Below, piece by piece: positions 12,265 to 24,548 of a DNA stretch of 64,000 nucleotides. Location: assembly GCA_013398015.1 (NCBI GenBank), contig VZRR01010899.1, forward strand, positions 79,565 to 143,564, read 5' to 3'. The position numbers and the translations under genes are program-made. The first letter of the stretch is position 1. Each line of letters starts with the position of its first letter. Origin of the DNA: Oreocharis arfaki (Eukaryota; Chordata; Aves; Passeriformes; Paramythiidae). The notes below the pieces were generated by a model that made no database searches, was not told where the DNA came from, and saw nothing but the letters and a program-made list of their open reading frames with translations.

Positions 12265-14874
12265 ATGTAGGACTAGGGATTGAGCAAATAGCTGTATCAA
12301 TCCACTATACCTGCTGTAGGATTTTGGCTGTAATTGCTTAAACAAAAGCTTAGGTTTTAAACTTTAGAAACTCTCCTGTAGCCCAGAAATATTAATCCTG
12401 TTAGCTGTTCTCTTCCATAATGTATGGAACACGAAACACTCTTGAGGTTCATTGCCTTTTCAATTCTGTTATAAACTGTGTTATAATATTAGCTGGACGT
12501 AATACCATTTGATGCTTTTCTCCAAATCTACAGAAATTACAGTGGCAATTCCTGCACCTTTCCCTCTCTCTGCTCCATCCCACTTAACCACACACACTTT
12601 AACCGTTTTAATTCAGATATTTTAGTGGGTAGGGCAGAAAATAGGGGTCAAGGCATTCTACTGAAATTTCAAAGAGAGAGTCAGAAACACACAGAGGGTT
12701 TTTTTTCTTCAGCTGCACAGTATTTCCTTGTTTCCCTCCCCTCCCCACCTACTCTGGAGTGAGTGACTCCCCCATAAAGATGCACTAATTTGGCTGGAAC
12801 TCTCAGTGTACAAAAAAAGAGCTGTATCCTTTCTACTCTACTGCTAAGGTCAAGCTGCCAGTTTTCTTTGTGATGTGTGAGGCAGCACAGAACACAAATT
12901 GCATTTCCACTCTCTTCAGGTCTTCTTTTGAATGCCACAATACTGACAGTAATCACTGAGCTGAGCAGATATGACACATAAGACACTGACAGAACAAATA
13001 AGGCGCATCCTATCTTGGTTTTCTACTCAGTAAACAAATACGTATTTGGTTGTCAGTTTAACTAGAGAAGGTTCTGAAGATAAGTAACTTTTAAACACTG
13101 TTCCATTTTGAGAAATTCATCATATGTTAAACATCCTGAGATTAATATAAATATAGAAATAAATGTGGCATATAAATAAAATAAAATAAAATGGGAACAG
13201 AAAACCCCTTCACAATAGATTGCAAATCTAAGCCCTTCCACATTGCCATATTCCTGGTAAAATATTTTATTGGAAGGAAATACACTTACAGTAAGTTTAT
13301 GGGAAAAATAAAAAGAATTCTGAAAGATAGCATGGGCTCCACACCATTTACTAACATAAACAGGTGGTATTTTACATTTACTACTTCTCTCATAAATTCT
13401 ACCATATATTTAATGGGAGAGCCTGCAAGGAAAAAGGAGATAAAAGTGGGTGGAAGGAATTAGTACTCAGAGGCAAGGAATTCTATCACTAACTTCTTAA
13501 TGATTTTTTAGCAGCTTGTTACGCACTAAACCTGAAAAGAACTATTCATGTTATTTGTCTATGGCATTGAACTTCAACTGTGAGCCAGGGAAACATTTGA
13601 TTCCCACAGAAACTTTCACCACAGTGAAAACTGGTTATTCTGTCTACCTAGGTCATTTCCTGAGTAATCATGTCAACTACAACCTATCTCATCTGTTCCC
13701 AATCCACATCCTGCTTTTTGTTGTGACTAAATTAACATCAGTGGTGCTAAAGATATACCCAAGAGTTCCAGCCCTGTAAAGTACTCACTGCCTACGATTT
13801 TTACCAACTTCATTTGTGATGCTCAGAATCAGAAAGGGAATAATTAACAATTTCTTGGAATAAAAATTTCAATTTCTGCATTTTTCCTACCTATAGCCAA
13901 TCAGAAATGCATCTTATTCAAAAGCTTGAAAATGTATTTGAATTACACCACCCTAAAGTATCCTAACACACAAAACTGGTTTAAATACTACTTAAAACTT
14001 CATGAACTAACACTCATCCAATATGTACAGTGATGCTTTAGAGACATAAAATGCAGCTTCGCAAACCATTTTGATCCATAGTCATTCTTACGTAAATGAA
14101 ACTGAGGAATAAAAGCTTTCAATCACCCAAGTAATCCTATTCTTTAAATACCCTGTCACTGTCAATCAGCCCAAGTGGTTATCTCACTGGGTTTTGCACA
14201 GCTTTCTATAAATTCTTTGAATAACACATTGGCACTAACAACTATTTTCCTTGAAGAGTGAATATGCGTGTTACTTTACACTTAAATAAACCTTACATGA
14301 GCATGTTTCAGGGATATGTGTATCTAAATCTGTTTATAGCCACTGTTTTTTTGTTTTGATTTTTTCCTCCTACTGCCACTTGTTCAAAGTGAAGTAGCAG
14401 TTTGTTAATATTGTTATGAGCAGTAAAAGCTGGGGAGTGAGAGCAAAGGTAAGAGCTGAGTCACAAAGAGTAAGAGAAAACATATAGAAATACACATATA
14501 TTTGTTTTACATCTTGTCATTTTTTCCAAGACTGGGTGAAAACAGAATTTTATTTCCTAGTACCAAAGGAGATATCTCTCCAGCATCACTGTGATTCATT
14601 ATTCCACTGAAGATTTTTGTGAGCAGAGGAATCTAGTTCTTCAAACAACACAGAAGAGTCTGACAAATTCTGTCCCTCCCACTGATTTCACAGGGTGTTA
14701 CATATTGCTGAGGCTGGGGCCCACAGACTCCTCTGTGTTCTGGACGGTTGTCAGAAAACCACACACGAGAAGCATCGCTTTGCCTAGCACCCCATAAATT
14801 TATATAAATGCTAGATTTACACAGCCTTGTACACGGTGGAGGAGAGCAAAAAAAGGGCTGTGCTGAGAAGATTT

Positions 14875-15210
14875 AGAATCATAGAATCATAGGAAAAATA
14901 AGGTTTGAAAAGACCTCTAAGATTATCGAGATCAGCCATTAACTTAACCCTGACAGGATCACCACAAAACCATGTCCCTAACCTCCACATGCACAAGTTC
15001 TTTTAATTCTTCCAGAGATGATGAATCTACCACTGCCCTGGACAGCCTGTTGCAATGCCTGAGCATCCTTTCACTGAGGATATATCTCCTAATTTTCAAC
15101 CTAAACCTCCCCTGACACAACTTGAGGCCATTTTCTCTTGTCCTATGGCTTGTTCCCTGGCAGAAGAAATCAAACCACGCCAGTCTACAACTGTGATTAT
15201 GCCTCTCCAG
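14875..15210 (-). repeat. CR1 LINE, 3' fragment
   Basis: Starts with 'agaatcatagaatcatagg', the reverse complement of the CR1 terminal repeat, then 'gaaaagacctctaagatt', 'ccctgacaggatcacc', 'tgcctgagcatcctttc' and 'cccctgacacaacttgagg', all in the order seen in avian CR1 3' ends. About 335 bases, inverted and moderately diverged. An apparent 147-codon open frame across it is repeat-derived. Confidence 0.92.
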
Positions 15211-17803
15211 CTTCCTGCTCCAGAGAGTCAGTGAGTGAGACACATGGGATAAGAAGTCACAGAGGCAGGAGAATGATTCCCTAACACGACCTCTGTGTAC
15301 ATTTTGGCCACCAGTACATGCTGCAGATATTGGGATATGACCATGGACTATTAGCAGCAGGTAGGATAACTGCAGTAGAATAACAGCATCTGAAAACAAC
15401 ATTCTTCGAAGTAAAAATTGCTAGATTTCCCTTCTATCCTTTTATTCCCTTATCATTGCTTTACTCATCTGCTTATAGTTTTCTGTTTTCTCAATCTTTT
15501 TCTACGTCTCTTTTTTTTTCTATTGTCTTGTTCTCTACTCTTGGTTGCTGATGTCTGAACATTTCCCATACCAACTGCTTGGATTTCTTCTTTTATATGT
15601 TGTCTTTTGACTTTTCAAAACCCCTTCCTCACCATCAAATATCATATTCAACTGCCATTTTGACCATGTTACCCAGTAGGAAAAAAAAAAAAAAAAAAAG
15701 AAGAGGAAACCTATGTGATGCACTCCTTGCTATGTCAGGCATTTAATACATTTTAAGTATCTTCAGAAAGATTTGAAAAATGGCTCTTTAGACTTCCACT
15801 TTTATAGGAGCAACCTAGTCAACAGCGTGTGCACTGAGAAAGAGATTATGTTGCAAATTCACTTTTTTTTTTTTTTACTCTGGAGAATCTATTTAAATCA
15901 CTGTAAGTGGAAGAAAGGCACAAGAACCCGGTTTCTAGGGCTCATGGGGGGCTACTTGATTACTGTAGTAGATTTTTCTTACTTTTCCTCTAATCCCAGG
16001 AGAGAAATAAAGTTTCTAGAGCATATCTACAAATATGAGGAGACCACACGAAGCCCAGGGACACATTCTTGGGCTGTACTCAGTGTCAGATACTGCACAG
16101 AGCAGAGCTCTGGCACACTGTGTGTGATGAGTGATCAAATGACCATGTCACCACCAAGCCCAAGTAAAAGTATTCACTGTCAAGAAAATATCTAATCACT
16201 GCTTTTTAATCAAATCGAGAACATCATTTCTATACAAGAAAGTCCAGAAAAAAAAAATTAGAGAAGGGAGAATTTTAAAGCCTGCCAGGCATTCTGGATG
16301 GCTTAAGAAGCTGCTGGTCTTGAAACAACTGAGAATTTGACAACACTTGGGTTTGGTTTTGAACATTCTGGGTAAAAATATGAAACAACAGTACACATTT
16401 TGCAAGCTGCTAAAGAGACATTTCTGTAGAGACAGTACAGATCCTGTTAAACATGGAAAAGTTCAGTGTAATACAACAAGTTGTCATGCTGGTAGTAAGC
16501 TAGTAAGTTGCTGAAGGAATCGCAGAATCTGACAGAGCAATCAAGTTAGCAAAGGAATCACAGGATCTGACAGAGAATAAGAATTTCAGCTAGGACTCCT
16601 TTATTTTTGGTGTGTGAAAATGGACAAGAATTACAGAATTACATTAGCACTTCAGGGAGATTGCAAGGAAAGAAATTACACAGCAACTCCTCTCATAACT
16701 GTAGTCAGTGTAAACAGAAAAAGAAACACATGCATCAGTCTCTCAGCTGATTACAGCTTTTACTTTGCCAAAGCTTATGAAATAAATTTTTAAATCTTAT
16801 AAACATTTTGGAGTCCTACTTTGGGACCCCACAAATTTAGTTCTAGGGTTTTAATGAAAGTATAAAAAATTGACCACACGATTTGAAAACATAATTTTTC
16901 GGAGACCAAATTCACAATAGTACAACTTGGCGTCTCCTCAGACAGTCTTTTACATTGACACCCTCATCTTTTGGATGTTCCCCACCCACCTTGAAAAAAA
17001 GTGATTTTAGCCAGTGTCTCCACTGCTTAGTGGGCAGGTAATGCACTAGCAGATCTCTAGGGCTTGCAGAAAACTGTCTTCCCAAGATGCTTCCTCTGAA
17101 ACAGGGACCCTGCACAACACTTTGGTAACACCCAATTGCTGTCACTGGAGCTGTGTGAGCATGATGAGACTTCCAGCTTCTAGGAATGAAAATTAGACAG
17201 GCTTGCAGGCATAAAGGGAGACTAATTAAACTCAAAGAACAAATTAAAAGTGGAAAAGGATTACCAGAGGAATGGAAGGGAATAAAATGGAAAGTATAAG
17301 GGAAAAAAGAGATGAAAGCAGCAACAGAAGAAAAAAAAATTCTTAATTGTGCTTTCAAGGGTGTCCCTAATGGAATTAATCTCATCCAAATTCTAGCAGA
17401 TAGCACCTGCCAAAAATGCTGCAGATGGCTCAGTTCAGCAGCAGGGACATCTTGGAAGGGAAACAGTTCCTGTGGCTGCCTCAACAGACTGTTTACAGCA
17501 AAGATACCGACAGTGCCCAGTCATTGTCATGAAACAGTGCTTGTTCCCTTGTTTGAGACTTCAATCTGGGCATTTCAAACAGCAGATTTGTGCGTGGCTG
17601 AAACTACGAGAGTCCTCGATCATTCAATTCCTGTTGCTGAGGAATAGCCCAGAAGGTTTCTGTCTCTTTACAACAGTGTGAATGGGAAAAGCTGAGCAGT
17701 GCACAAGTCACTGAAATCTTCACTCCAAGTGAAGATTGTTTTAATAAATTGCACCATCAAAAGCAGACTCATTAATATAACCTTCTGTGAGTATTAATCG
17801 CTC
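15211..17803. other. Intronic DNA, no gene recognised
   Basis: Contains A18 at 15680-15697, T12 at 15865, a 24-base imperfect duplication at 16514-16575 and an unusually long minus-strand open frame at 16912-17484 (190 codons) that resembles no family I know. Confidence 0.6.
16514..16575. repeat. Imperfect 24-base direct duplication
   Basis: AAGGAATCGCAGAATCTGAC plus AGAG at 16514-16537 recurs at 16552-16575 with two G/A differences. The offset is 38 bases. It looks like an old local duplication. Confidence 0.8.
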
Positions 17804-18071
17804 AGAGTGATAGAATACCCTGAGTTGGAAGGGATTTACAAGGATCATCAAATCCAACTCCTGGCCCCATCACAGGACCATCCCAAAGAATCCCAAACTG
17901 TGCCTGTGAGCATTTTCCAAACGTTTCTTGATCTCTGTCAGGCTTGGAGCTGTGACCATTCCCTGGGGAGCCTGTTCAGTGCCCAGCAACCCTCTGGGGG
18001 AAGAACCTTTTCCTGATATCCAAACTTAACCTCCCCCAGCTCAGCTTCATGACATTCCCTTGCATCCTACA
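17804..18071 (-). repeat. CR1 LINE, 3' fragment
   Basis: 'tagaataccctgagttgg' followed by 'aagggatttacaaggatcat', then 'caaatccaactcctggcc', 'gggagcctgttcagtgccc' and 'gaaccttttcctgatatcc' follow the reverse complement of an avian CR1 3' end. About 265 bases, inverted. Confidence 0.93.
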
Positions 18072-18979
18072 CATAATTGTTCACACAGAAGCACTTTACA
18101 TGAAGACCCTGAACCAGTAAATTCCATTTCCATCCCTAGAACAGAGAACAGCAAGAGGTGAGCTAACAGATCTGTCTGCCTTCCATCCGCACCACCACCC
18201 AACACATACATGAGGTGGCCATTACTTTAACGGTGCGACCTCAGCATGTTTCCAATTCTACAGGAGAGTTTATACACTAAAAATCATACTTTAGTTCTGT
18301 TTGAGGCAACATAAATGACATTTTTTTTTTTTGTACAGAACAAACAAATCCAATCTTGAGACAGCCTGAACACAAAGAAAACTGCTGGCTGCGTACATTA
18401 TTAGTGCCACATCAGCCAAAAGTCCTGATGACTTTTAACACATCTCATAATTTTGAGGATGACAGTAATCCTTCTCTTCTGTAAGAGAATTTTAAAACTG
18501 TAAGTGGTTTTTCTGGTCAAGTATATTTGCTCTTCAATGCTCAATCTCTGTAATTTATTCTTAGTATAAAACACTCAGACTAACAAAACTTTCACCAGCC
18601 TGTCCCTTTCAAAGACTCCTCCACAATCGGCTCCAGCTTGCTTTTAAGCAAATCATTAAGGGCATATGCCACTCTTATTGATCAAAGGAAGTTTATCTTG
18701 AAGATCTCATATATTTCTAATTATACATGTTCTAATTCTAATATCATCACTTAACTTGTCACTCTCCATTAAGCAATTCTGGCCACCTTCCTCCTCAAAT
18801 TTTAGGATATATGTGCTCTTCTCTTGATATTCATTACTTTTAAATATTGTGAATTCTCCATCCCCTGTTCCAAAGGGGCATGGAATAGCTCATTTGCTAG
18901 CCTTATCCAGGTGGGTATTTATATAACATCATCTGGATATTATGATGGGAGAAGCTGGATAGATCAACCCATTCACATC

Positions 18980-20306
18980 TGTTGGGGTTTGACACTGGCC
19001 AAACGCCAGGCACCCACAAAAAAACCAACAACCTATTCACTTATTTTTCTCTGCTATAGCTGAGCAGAAGAGCTGGAATGAAAACAAAAAACTTCATGAA
19101 TTGAGGTAAGGATTAGGGGAAAAACACTTTAAAGCAAAACAGGTTCAAAACTTATACAGTATAAAGAAAATTCATTGACAGAATCAAAATTAAAGAGGGT
19201 AATGTGAACTAAAATAAACCTTTAGAACACCTTTCCTTCCCATTCCCTCCCTCTTTCCACTGACCGCACAAGGAGACAAAACATGGGGTGGTTTTGGTCA
19301 GTCTTTCGCTTCTTAAAAATCTTTCTTCAGTATGCTTAAGGAAAAGAGTTTCTTTCTTCTTCTGTGCCATGGGATCCCACCCACGGGAGAGAGTTCTCTG
19401 CAAACTTTTCCAGCGTGGTTTCAACTTTCACGTGTAGAGGTCCTGCCCGAACCGGCTGCAACATGAGTCACTCCCACAGGCCAAGCAGTCTTCCCACAAC
19501 TGCCCAGCATGGGTCATTTTAGTTCAAGAGGTTTAGTCTTTTAAGGACCAGCCGTTCTAGTTTGGAAGCAAGGGTTCTGTATCTCCGGAAAAAAAGGTCA
19601 TCTCTCTCTGTTCGAGTTCCTTACTAGATTACAGCTCTCCAGCACCCCTTTGCTCCAGCATGGACACTCTTTCTCACGGGCTGCGAGTGGATCTCTGCAC
19701 CCCGTCCATGAATTTATGAATTACAGGTAAACAAAGTTCGTTGTATCATAGCCCTCACCACGGCTTGTAGAAACAAAAAAAAATCTCAGCTCCAGTGCCC
19801 AGAGCACCTCTTCCCTCTCCTTCTTTTCACTGACCTCGGTGACGCCATGTTGGTTCTCCTCACGTGTCCTCACTTTTCTCTGACTCGGGAGAAAGTTGGT
19901 GTCTGTAGGTTTGCTTGTTCCAAAGTTTTATCAGTTGAAAAGGTCTTATAGAGCTTCGCTGTGCTGAAAAGGTTGATTTTGCCTGGGGCCTATATCGGGG
20001 AATTGTTTGCCATGTTTTCGCTGCTGGCCACATAGTCCTGGCCTTGGGAAGGCCCCGGCCACGCAGGCCCCACTGGGATGGGCCCTGACAGCCACCTCAC
20101 CGCCCCTCTGGAGAAGAAAGAGAGCTTCCCACACGTTTTTCCCTTTCTTAAATTTGTCATCACAGAGGCGTGACCAACTTGTCTAATTGGGCTGGTAACC
20201 TGCTCATCGTCAGAGCCTTCAGCAATTGGCTCTGTGACGGACATAGATGTTCCAAGCAGTTTTTCTCCCGCCTCCACCAAAAACCAGGCTGTGTTAAACC
20301 AACACA
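18980..20306 (-). mobile_element. Solo LTR, avian ERVL-like, 1327 bp
   Basis: A complete-looking LTR without internal retroviral sequence. On the plus strand it starts TGTTGGGGTTTGACACTGGC and ends TTAAACCAACACA. It is flanked by a perfect 5-bp target duplication, ACATC at 18975-18979 and 20307-20311. Five-base duplications fit ERVL-type elements. Its general layout ('ccaggcacccac' near one end, a CpG-rich middle) is related to the LTR at 36.9 kb, but the sequence is clearly diverged. By analogy with that family the transcriptional orientation is probably minus, the same strand as RIT2; this is inferred. It lies about 7.3 kb inside intron 1. Confidence 0.85.
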
Positions 20307-23053
20307 ACATCACAGCTGCATCCTTTTGCCTTGAATCACTGTATACATATGCAAGTTGCACAATAAAGAATCATGAATTACTGTCTACAGCAGCTATTTG
20401 AATATAGTCATAGTCATTTTTCATCATAAATCATACTGTGTCACGCCTTTTATCATCTCTGTTGGTTTTCTTTGAACTCTGTCCTATTTATCAGACGTCT
20501 TCTAGTGCTGAAGAATCCAGGACTCCAGACAGATTTCTCAGCACTGAGCTGGTATCTCACATGCAGATTCCCCCCCCCACTCCCCATTAAATACAGAGGG
20601 CATAATTGGATCCTCCACCCCTCTAACCATTGAATTATGTGAACTGCCAAAATAATGAAAACATCTTTAACTCACTTCCCTGAGGCAAACAGCTCTGTCC
20701 ACGAGGTCTGCCCATAGGCAAAAGAAACTGATTAATAAATAATGTATTTAATCCTTTTAAGTGGATAACATACACACTAAAGATAAATGAAGAATATCAG
20801 AAAGGGGTCCAGAATTATTTGAATTCTCAGATTCAATGGTCCCAAATAAGATAACACATATGAAAATGCAGGAATTAGGTCATTTGGAGAGGTGTGATAG
20901 CACAGGTGACTTCACTGGGGGAAAGAGAAAATAGCTTTAAGTTACTGCAGATATTTCTCTGTATGTGACCTCTGTGAACTACACCTGAATAAAAGAATTC
21001 ATTATTCTCTGAGGAACAAAAAATAACTCTGCAGAGGAAACCGGCAGGCATTCTTGCTTCTAGTAAGGCCACTAATAGAGGAGAATGTGATTTTTTGGAA
21101 TTCATGCTCAGAAAATGATGTGCAAATATTAGGGCTTTCTAATTAAGCATACAAGATGCTCTGAGCAGGAAAATACGGTCCTACAAGTGAGGTTTCAGAT
21201 ACTCAGTATATTGCAATGAAAGAAGATCGAGGTGTGAACTCATCATTGTCTACAAGTATTAACAGAAAACATGGATTTCCTCAAAGTCGTCAACAAAAAG
21301 ATAAGATAAAACATCTAGAAGTTAGATTTACACAAAATTGAGCTTAAAACAAATTCAATTACTTACCTGTGAAGGAACCTAAAACACATGGACAATTTTG
21401 TTATCAAAGTTCACAAACCTACCAGGAACTCTGCTTCTATACAATATCCAGAGCTTAATCTCCTTTATGAGAAAACTGGAAGTTACCCAAAACCAGGAAT
21501 GTGATTGTCTCTGCAAGGTGTTTGTTTACATTTTCATGGCAAAAATAAAATGTGCACCACCATTATTTTCCATGAAACACCAGCAATTCTGCATCAGAAC
21601 TGTGACTGCTGTTCAGTTTGCAGCATCCCAGACACGGCGAACATAGCTGGTGGTGTAGAGAGTTCAGTTAGGATTTTTTCTCCACTGATACATAATTGTC
21701 AAGAAGGATTACCATGTGCTCCGGTCTGCACCACTGTCAGTTCATCTGTCTCCTCCCTTTCTTCTCCAACCTCACGCTGTCACTTCTACACCAGGTCACA
21801 ACTAATGAGAGGTTCCAGGCAGTACTACGAAGTGACCAAGGGAATTTATATGTCATTTAGAATGGTCAGTACTCTCACCCTTTCAGAACTGTTGCCAAGA
21901 AGGAAGTTTGCCTGTAGTCAAAAAAATAATATTCTTTCATCCTTCCTTTTTTATTTGTTTTCTTTTTTTAATCTGAATAAATAGAATAATTTCCCTGAAA
22001 CACACAAGGAATTAAAAGTCTGGATTACCTTTTTTTTTTTTTTTTTCCCCAGACAGAGAATCATGAGGGAACAAGCAATTCTTTTCAGCTGGCATACAGA
22101 TGTGTGTCTTTGTTCATTAGGTATCTCAATTTCTTTTCCAATTAAATAAAAATTGGCATTTTTCACAGTTAGAGGAGAAGTGGGAAAAATTAAGACACCA
22201 AAAACTATACTTATATTGACTTTGAGGAACAAAAAAGCAGCTTGGATTGCCTTAACTGTAATCCACAACATGCCCAAGCACTTGAAAAGGAACTTTTTTC
22301 ACCTTGACTCATACTGAGCGGTAACTAAATCCAACACCTTTGTCCTGGTGATTGGCTTGCCTCAGGATATGATAGAAGGCCAGACCCTTTCTTTTGATTC
22401 ATTTACTGGGCGTTTAGGGATGCATAGCTGTACCTGAGAATATTCCTGGGGAAAATAAGAAACCAAATCAAAACCAACCCCCTCCAATAAAAATGGCTGC
22501 TGAGGTGTTTGATCGATGTTTGGAGCGTGTTCTGTGACACCAAGCCCTGTGATGGGATAAGTACAGCATCAGCAGGCCCAAGTGGTGCTTTTCAAGCTCA
22601 GCACTTTTGATACCAGTGGAATCTCTGCCTTTGTCCTTCATCCTTTTCAGGGTAACCTGGATCACACATTGATTTATCTCCAGGGGGTTTACAAACAGCT
22701 GGAGTGGGCCAGCTCTCCAGCACACACTCCAGGGTGCTCTGTTTGCTGGGGACTCTTGTTATAAGGACATGCTTGAAAATAATAGGAACATAATTTGCTT
22801 TATCTAGGCAGAATAGGAGGTAAAACTGGTCCAGGAAAAAAAGGGCAGTTGAGCACATAAACAAAAGAAAATTGCAGATTTAATCTAATTCCTCATACTG
22901 AAGTTCCCACATCACAGAGAACATAATTGTTTTCATACATTTTGGAAGTTACTGTGTACACATGATCTTGAAATTAATTGGATGAGTCACCTGCATCTTT
23001 AGAAGCACAGCCTTTATGCCACACTGGCAAAAAGAAAGGAAAAAAAAAAAAAA

Positions 23054-23080
23054 NNNNNNNNNNNNNNNNNNNNNNNNNNN
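23054..23080. other. Short assembly gap (27 N)
   Basis: The gap is entered from an A14 tract and left into GAGAAAAAGAAG. It is almost certainly an unresolved A/G-rich microsatellite. Confidence 0.95.
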
Positions 23081-24414
23081 GAGAAAAAGAAGACTCAAGG
23101 AAATCAATGGGTAAGAACGTCTCTCTTAGCCAGCCCAGGCTGAGAATACATTTTCTCACACTATTCCTCCAACATCCCTGAGAGAATCTTTTCTTAATTT
23201 TTTTTCTTTTCCTATTTCTTATTCTTTTTAAGATTGAAGCCTGGAAATTCATTTCTAAATACTTTCCAATATATAATAAAACTGGAAATATATTAGTTTT
23301 ATGGAAGTCTTGGGGCAATTATTTTAAAATGTCTTCAAATTTTGTAGGGTTGCAACATATCACCTGGCAATCAGTTTGAGAAACAAATGTTGAAAAACTA
23401 ACATTTTCTCCAAGATAAAAATCTTTCTTATTAGCAAGAGGTATTTATTAGTTTTGAAGAATTCTTCTTTTCATCTGAAATGCAACTTTCATAAGACAAC
23501 TAGCAAGAAATTCACTTTGCTTCTATGGTACACATATGCTATGCATAAATATACAATTTTATTTACCTGGAATAACTGTAGATCATCTTCAGTTTTAAAT
23601 AAATCATCATTAACTAGGGTTAGGAAAAAACGAACAAACAAACAAACAAGAAAACACTAAAATAACATTTTTATTCAGCCAAGAAGATGCACACAAAGGT
23701 GGGTTATGGTGCAATCTGATCAGCATTTGGAGATTGCTTAGGTAATAATTTTTCAGCAGAAGGAGGGTTTTTATTTTTTTCAGTTGCACAGGTACATCAA
23801 TTTGTTCATTTTAGTAGTCACTGTGCAACCCCTGGGTTAATCATTGCTAATGTTTTGCAGAATGTGCTTCAGTTAAGTATTGTTATCTCTGTAATTGGTT
23901 TGCTAAATGTAAGGCAGCAATGGCTGGTTTCAGGACAGAAAGGCTCTTTTGTGCATGGTTTTGTTTTTTTGTTTTTTTTTTTTTTTTAATGTAACACTGA
24001 AAAACAGAGCTAAACCCAGAGGTCTGATCTGTGTCAGGCAAGGACCATGAGAGCACCTTGTTTACTGATCTCTGAAGGTATTTTTGAGCAAAACGGGTTT
24101 CAAAATCGCTAAGGTTCTTAAGGTTTGAACTCTATGTCAGGCAACTTGAGGTAGGTTTGAGTGGTACTGACCAGTGGCCTGGTATTTGTCATCAAAGCAG
24201 AGAAGACCAAGTGTCAAACTCTCATTTTCAAATAAAATATAACTATAGTTAGAAATGCATCATTTTGATATGGACAAAAATTGAATGAGATACAATAGAA
24301 AGTTTAGTTTATTTACTTTAGTTTAATTTCAATTTAATTACTGGTTCTAGCATAACTTTGGTCTGAACTTATATCAGCCTCTACTTGATGTTCTTGATGA
24401 CAAGCACAACTTAC

Positions 24415-24480
24415 GCAACATAATAAATTATTAAAAGAATTATTGAAAGAATAATTATTATTNTGCAACATAATAAATTA
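24415..24480. repeat. Duplicated 16-mer beside an ambiguous base
   Basis: GCAACATAATAAATTA occurs at 24415-24430 and again, identically, at 24465-24480, 50 bases apart. A single N sits at 24463, two bases before the second copy. This may be a real short duplication or a badly merged allele or contig join. Confidence 0.85.
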
Positions 24481-24490
24481 ACATATTGCT

Positions 24491-24548
24491 CTGAAAACAG
24501 AAAGAATTCTGTTTTCAGAAGCCTTAGAAAGAATAACTCATTCTAAGG
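24491..24548. repeat. Two adjacent perfect hairpins
   Basis: CTGAAAACAGAA (24491-24502) pairs perfectly with TTCTGTTTTCAG (24507-24518) across a 4-base loop, AGAA. Directly after it, CCTTAGAA (24522-24529) pairs with TTCTAAGG (24541-24548). The first stem of 12 bp is longer than expected by chance. Confidence 0.8.

Larger units (their letters stand above)
9298..14874. other. Intronic DNA with assembly gap and simple repeats
   Basis: Apart from the gap at 10519-11407 and the pyrimidine tract at 12119-12264, this is unremarkable AT-rich sequence. No coding sequence was recognised. Confidence 0.6.

Noticed and set aside
12051..12345. Phe/Leu-rich and Lys/Arg-rich open frames
   Set aside because: They are translation of the polypyrimidine tract, not a membrane protein or nuclear protein.
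14959..15402. 147-codon minus-strand open frame
   Set aside because: More than half of it is CR1 3' untranslated sequence; the remainder shows no recognisable domain.
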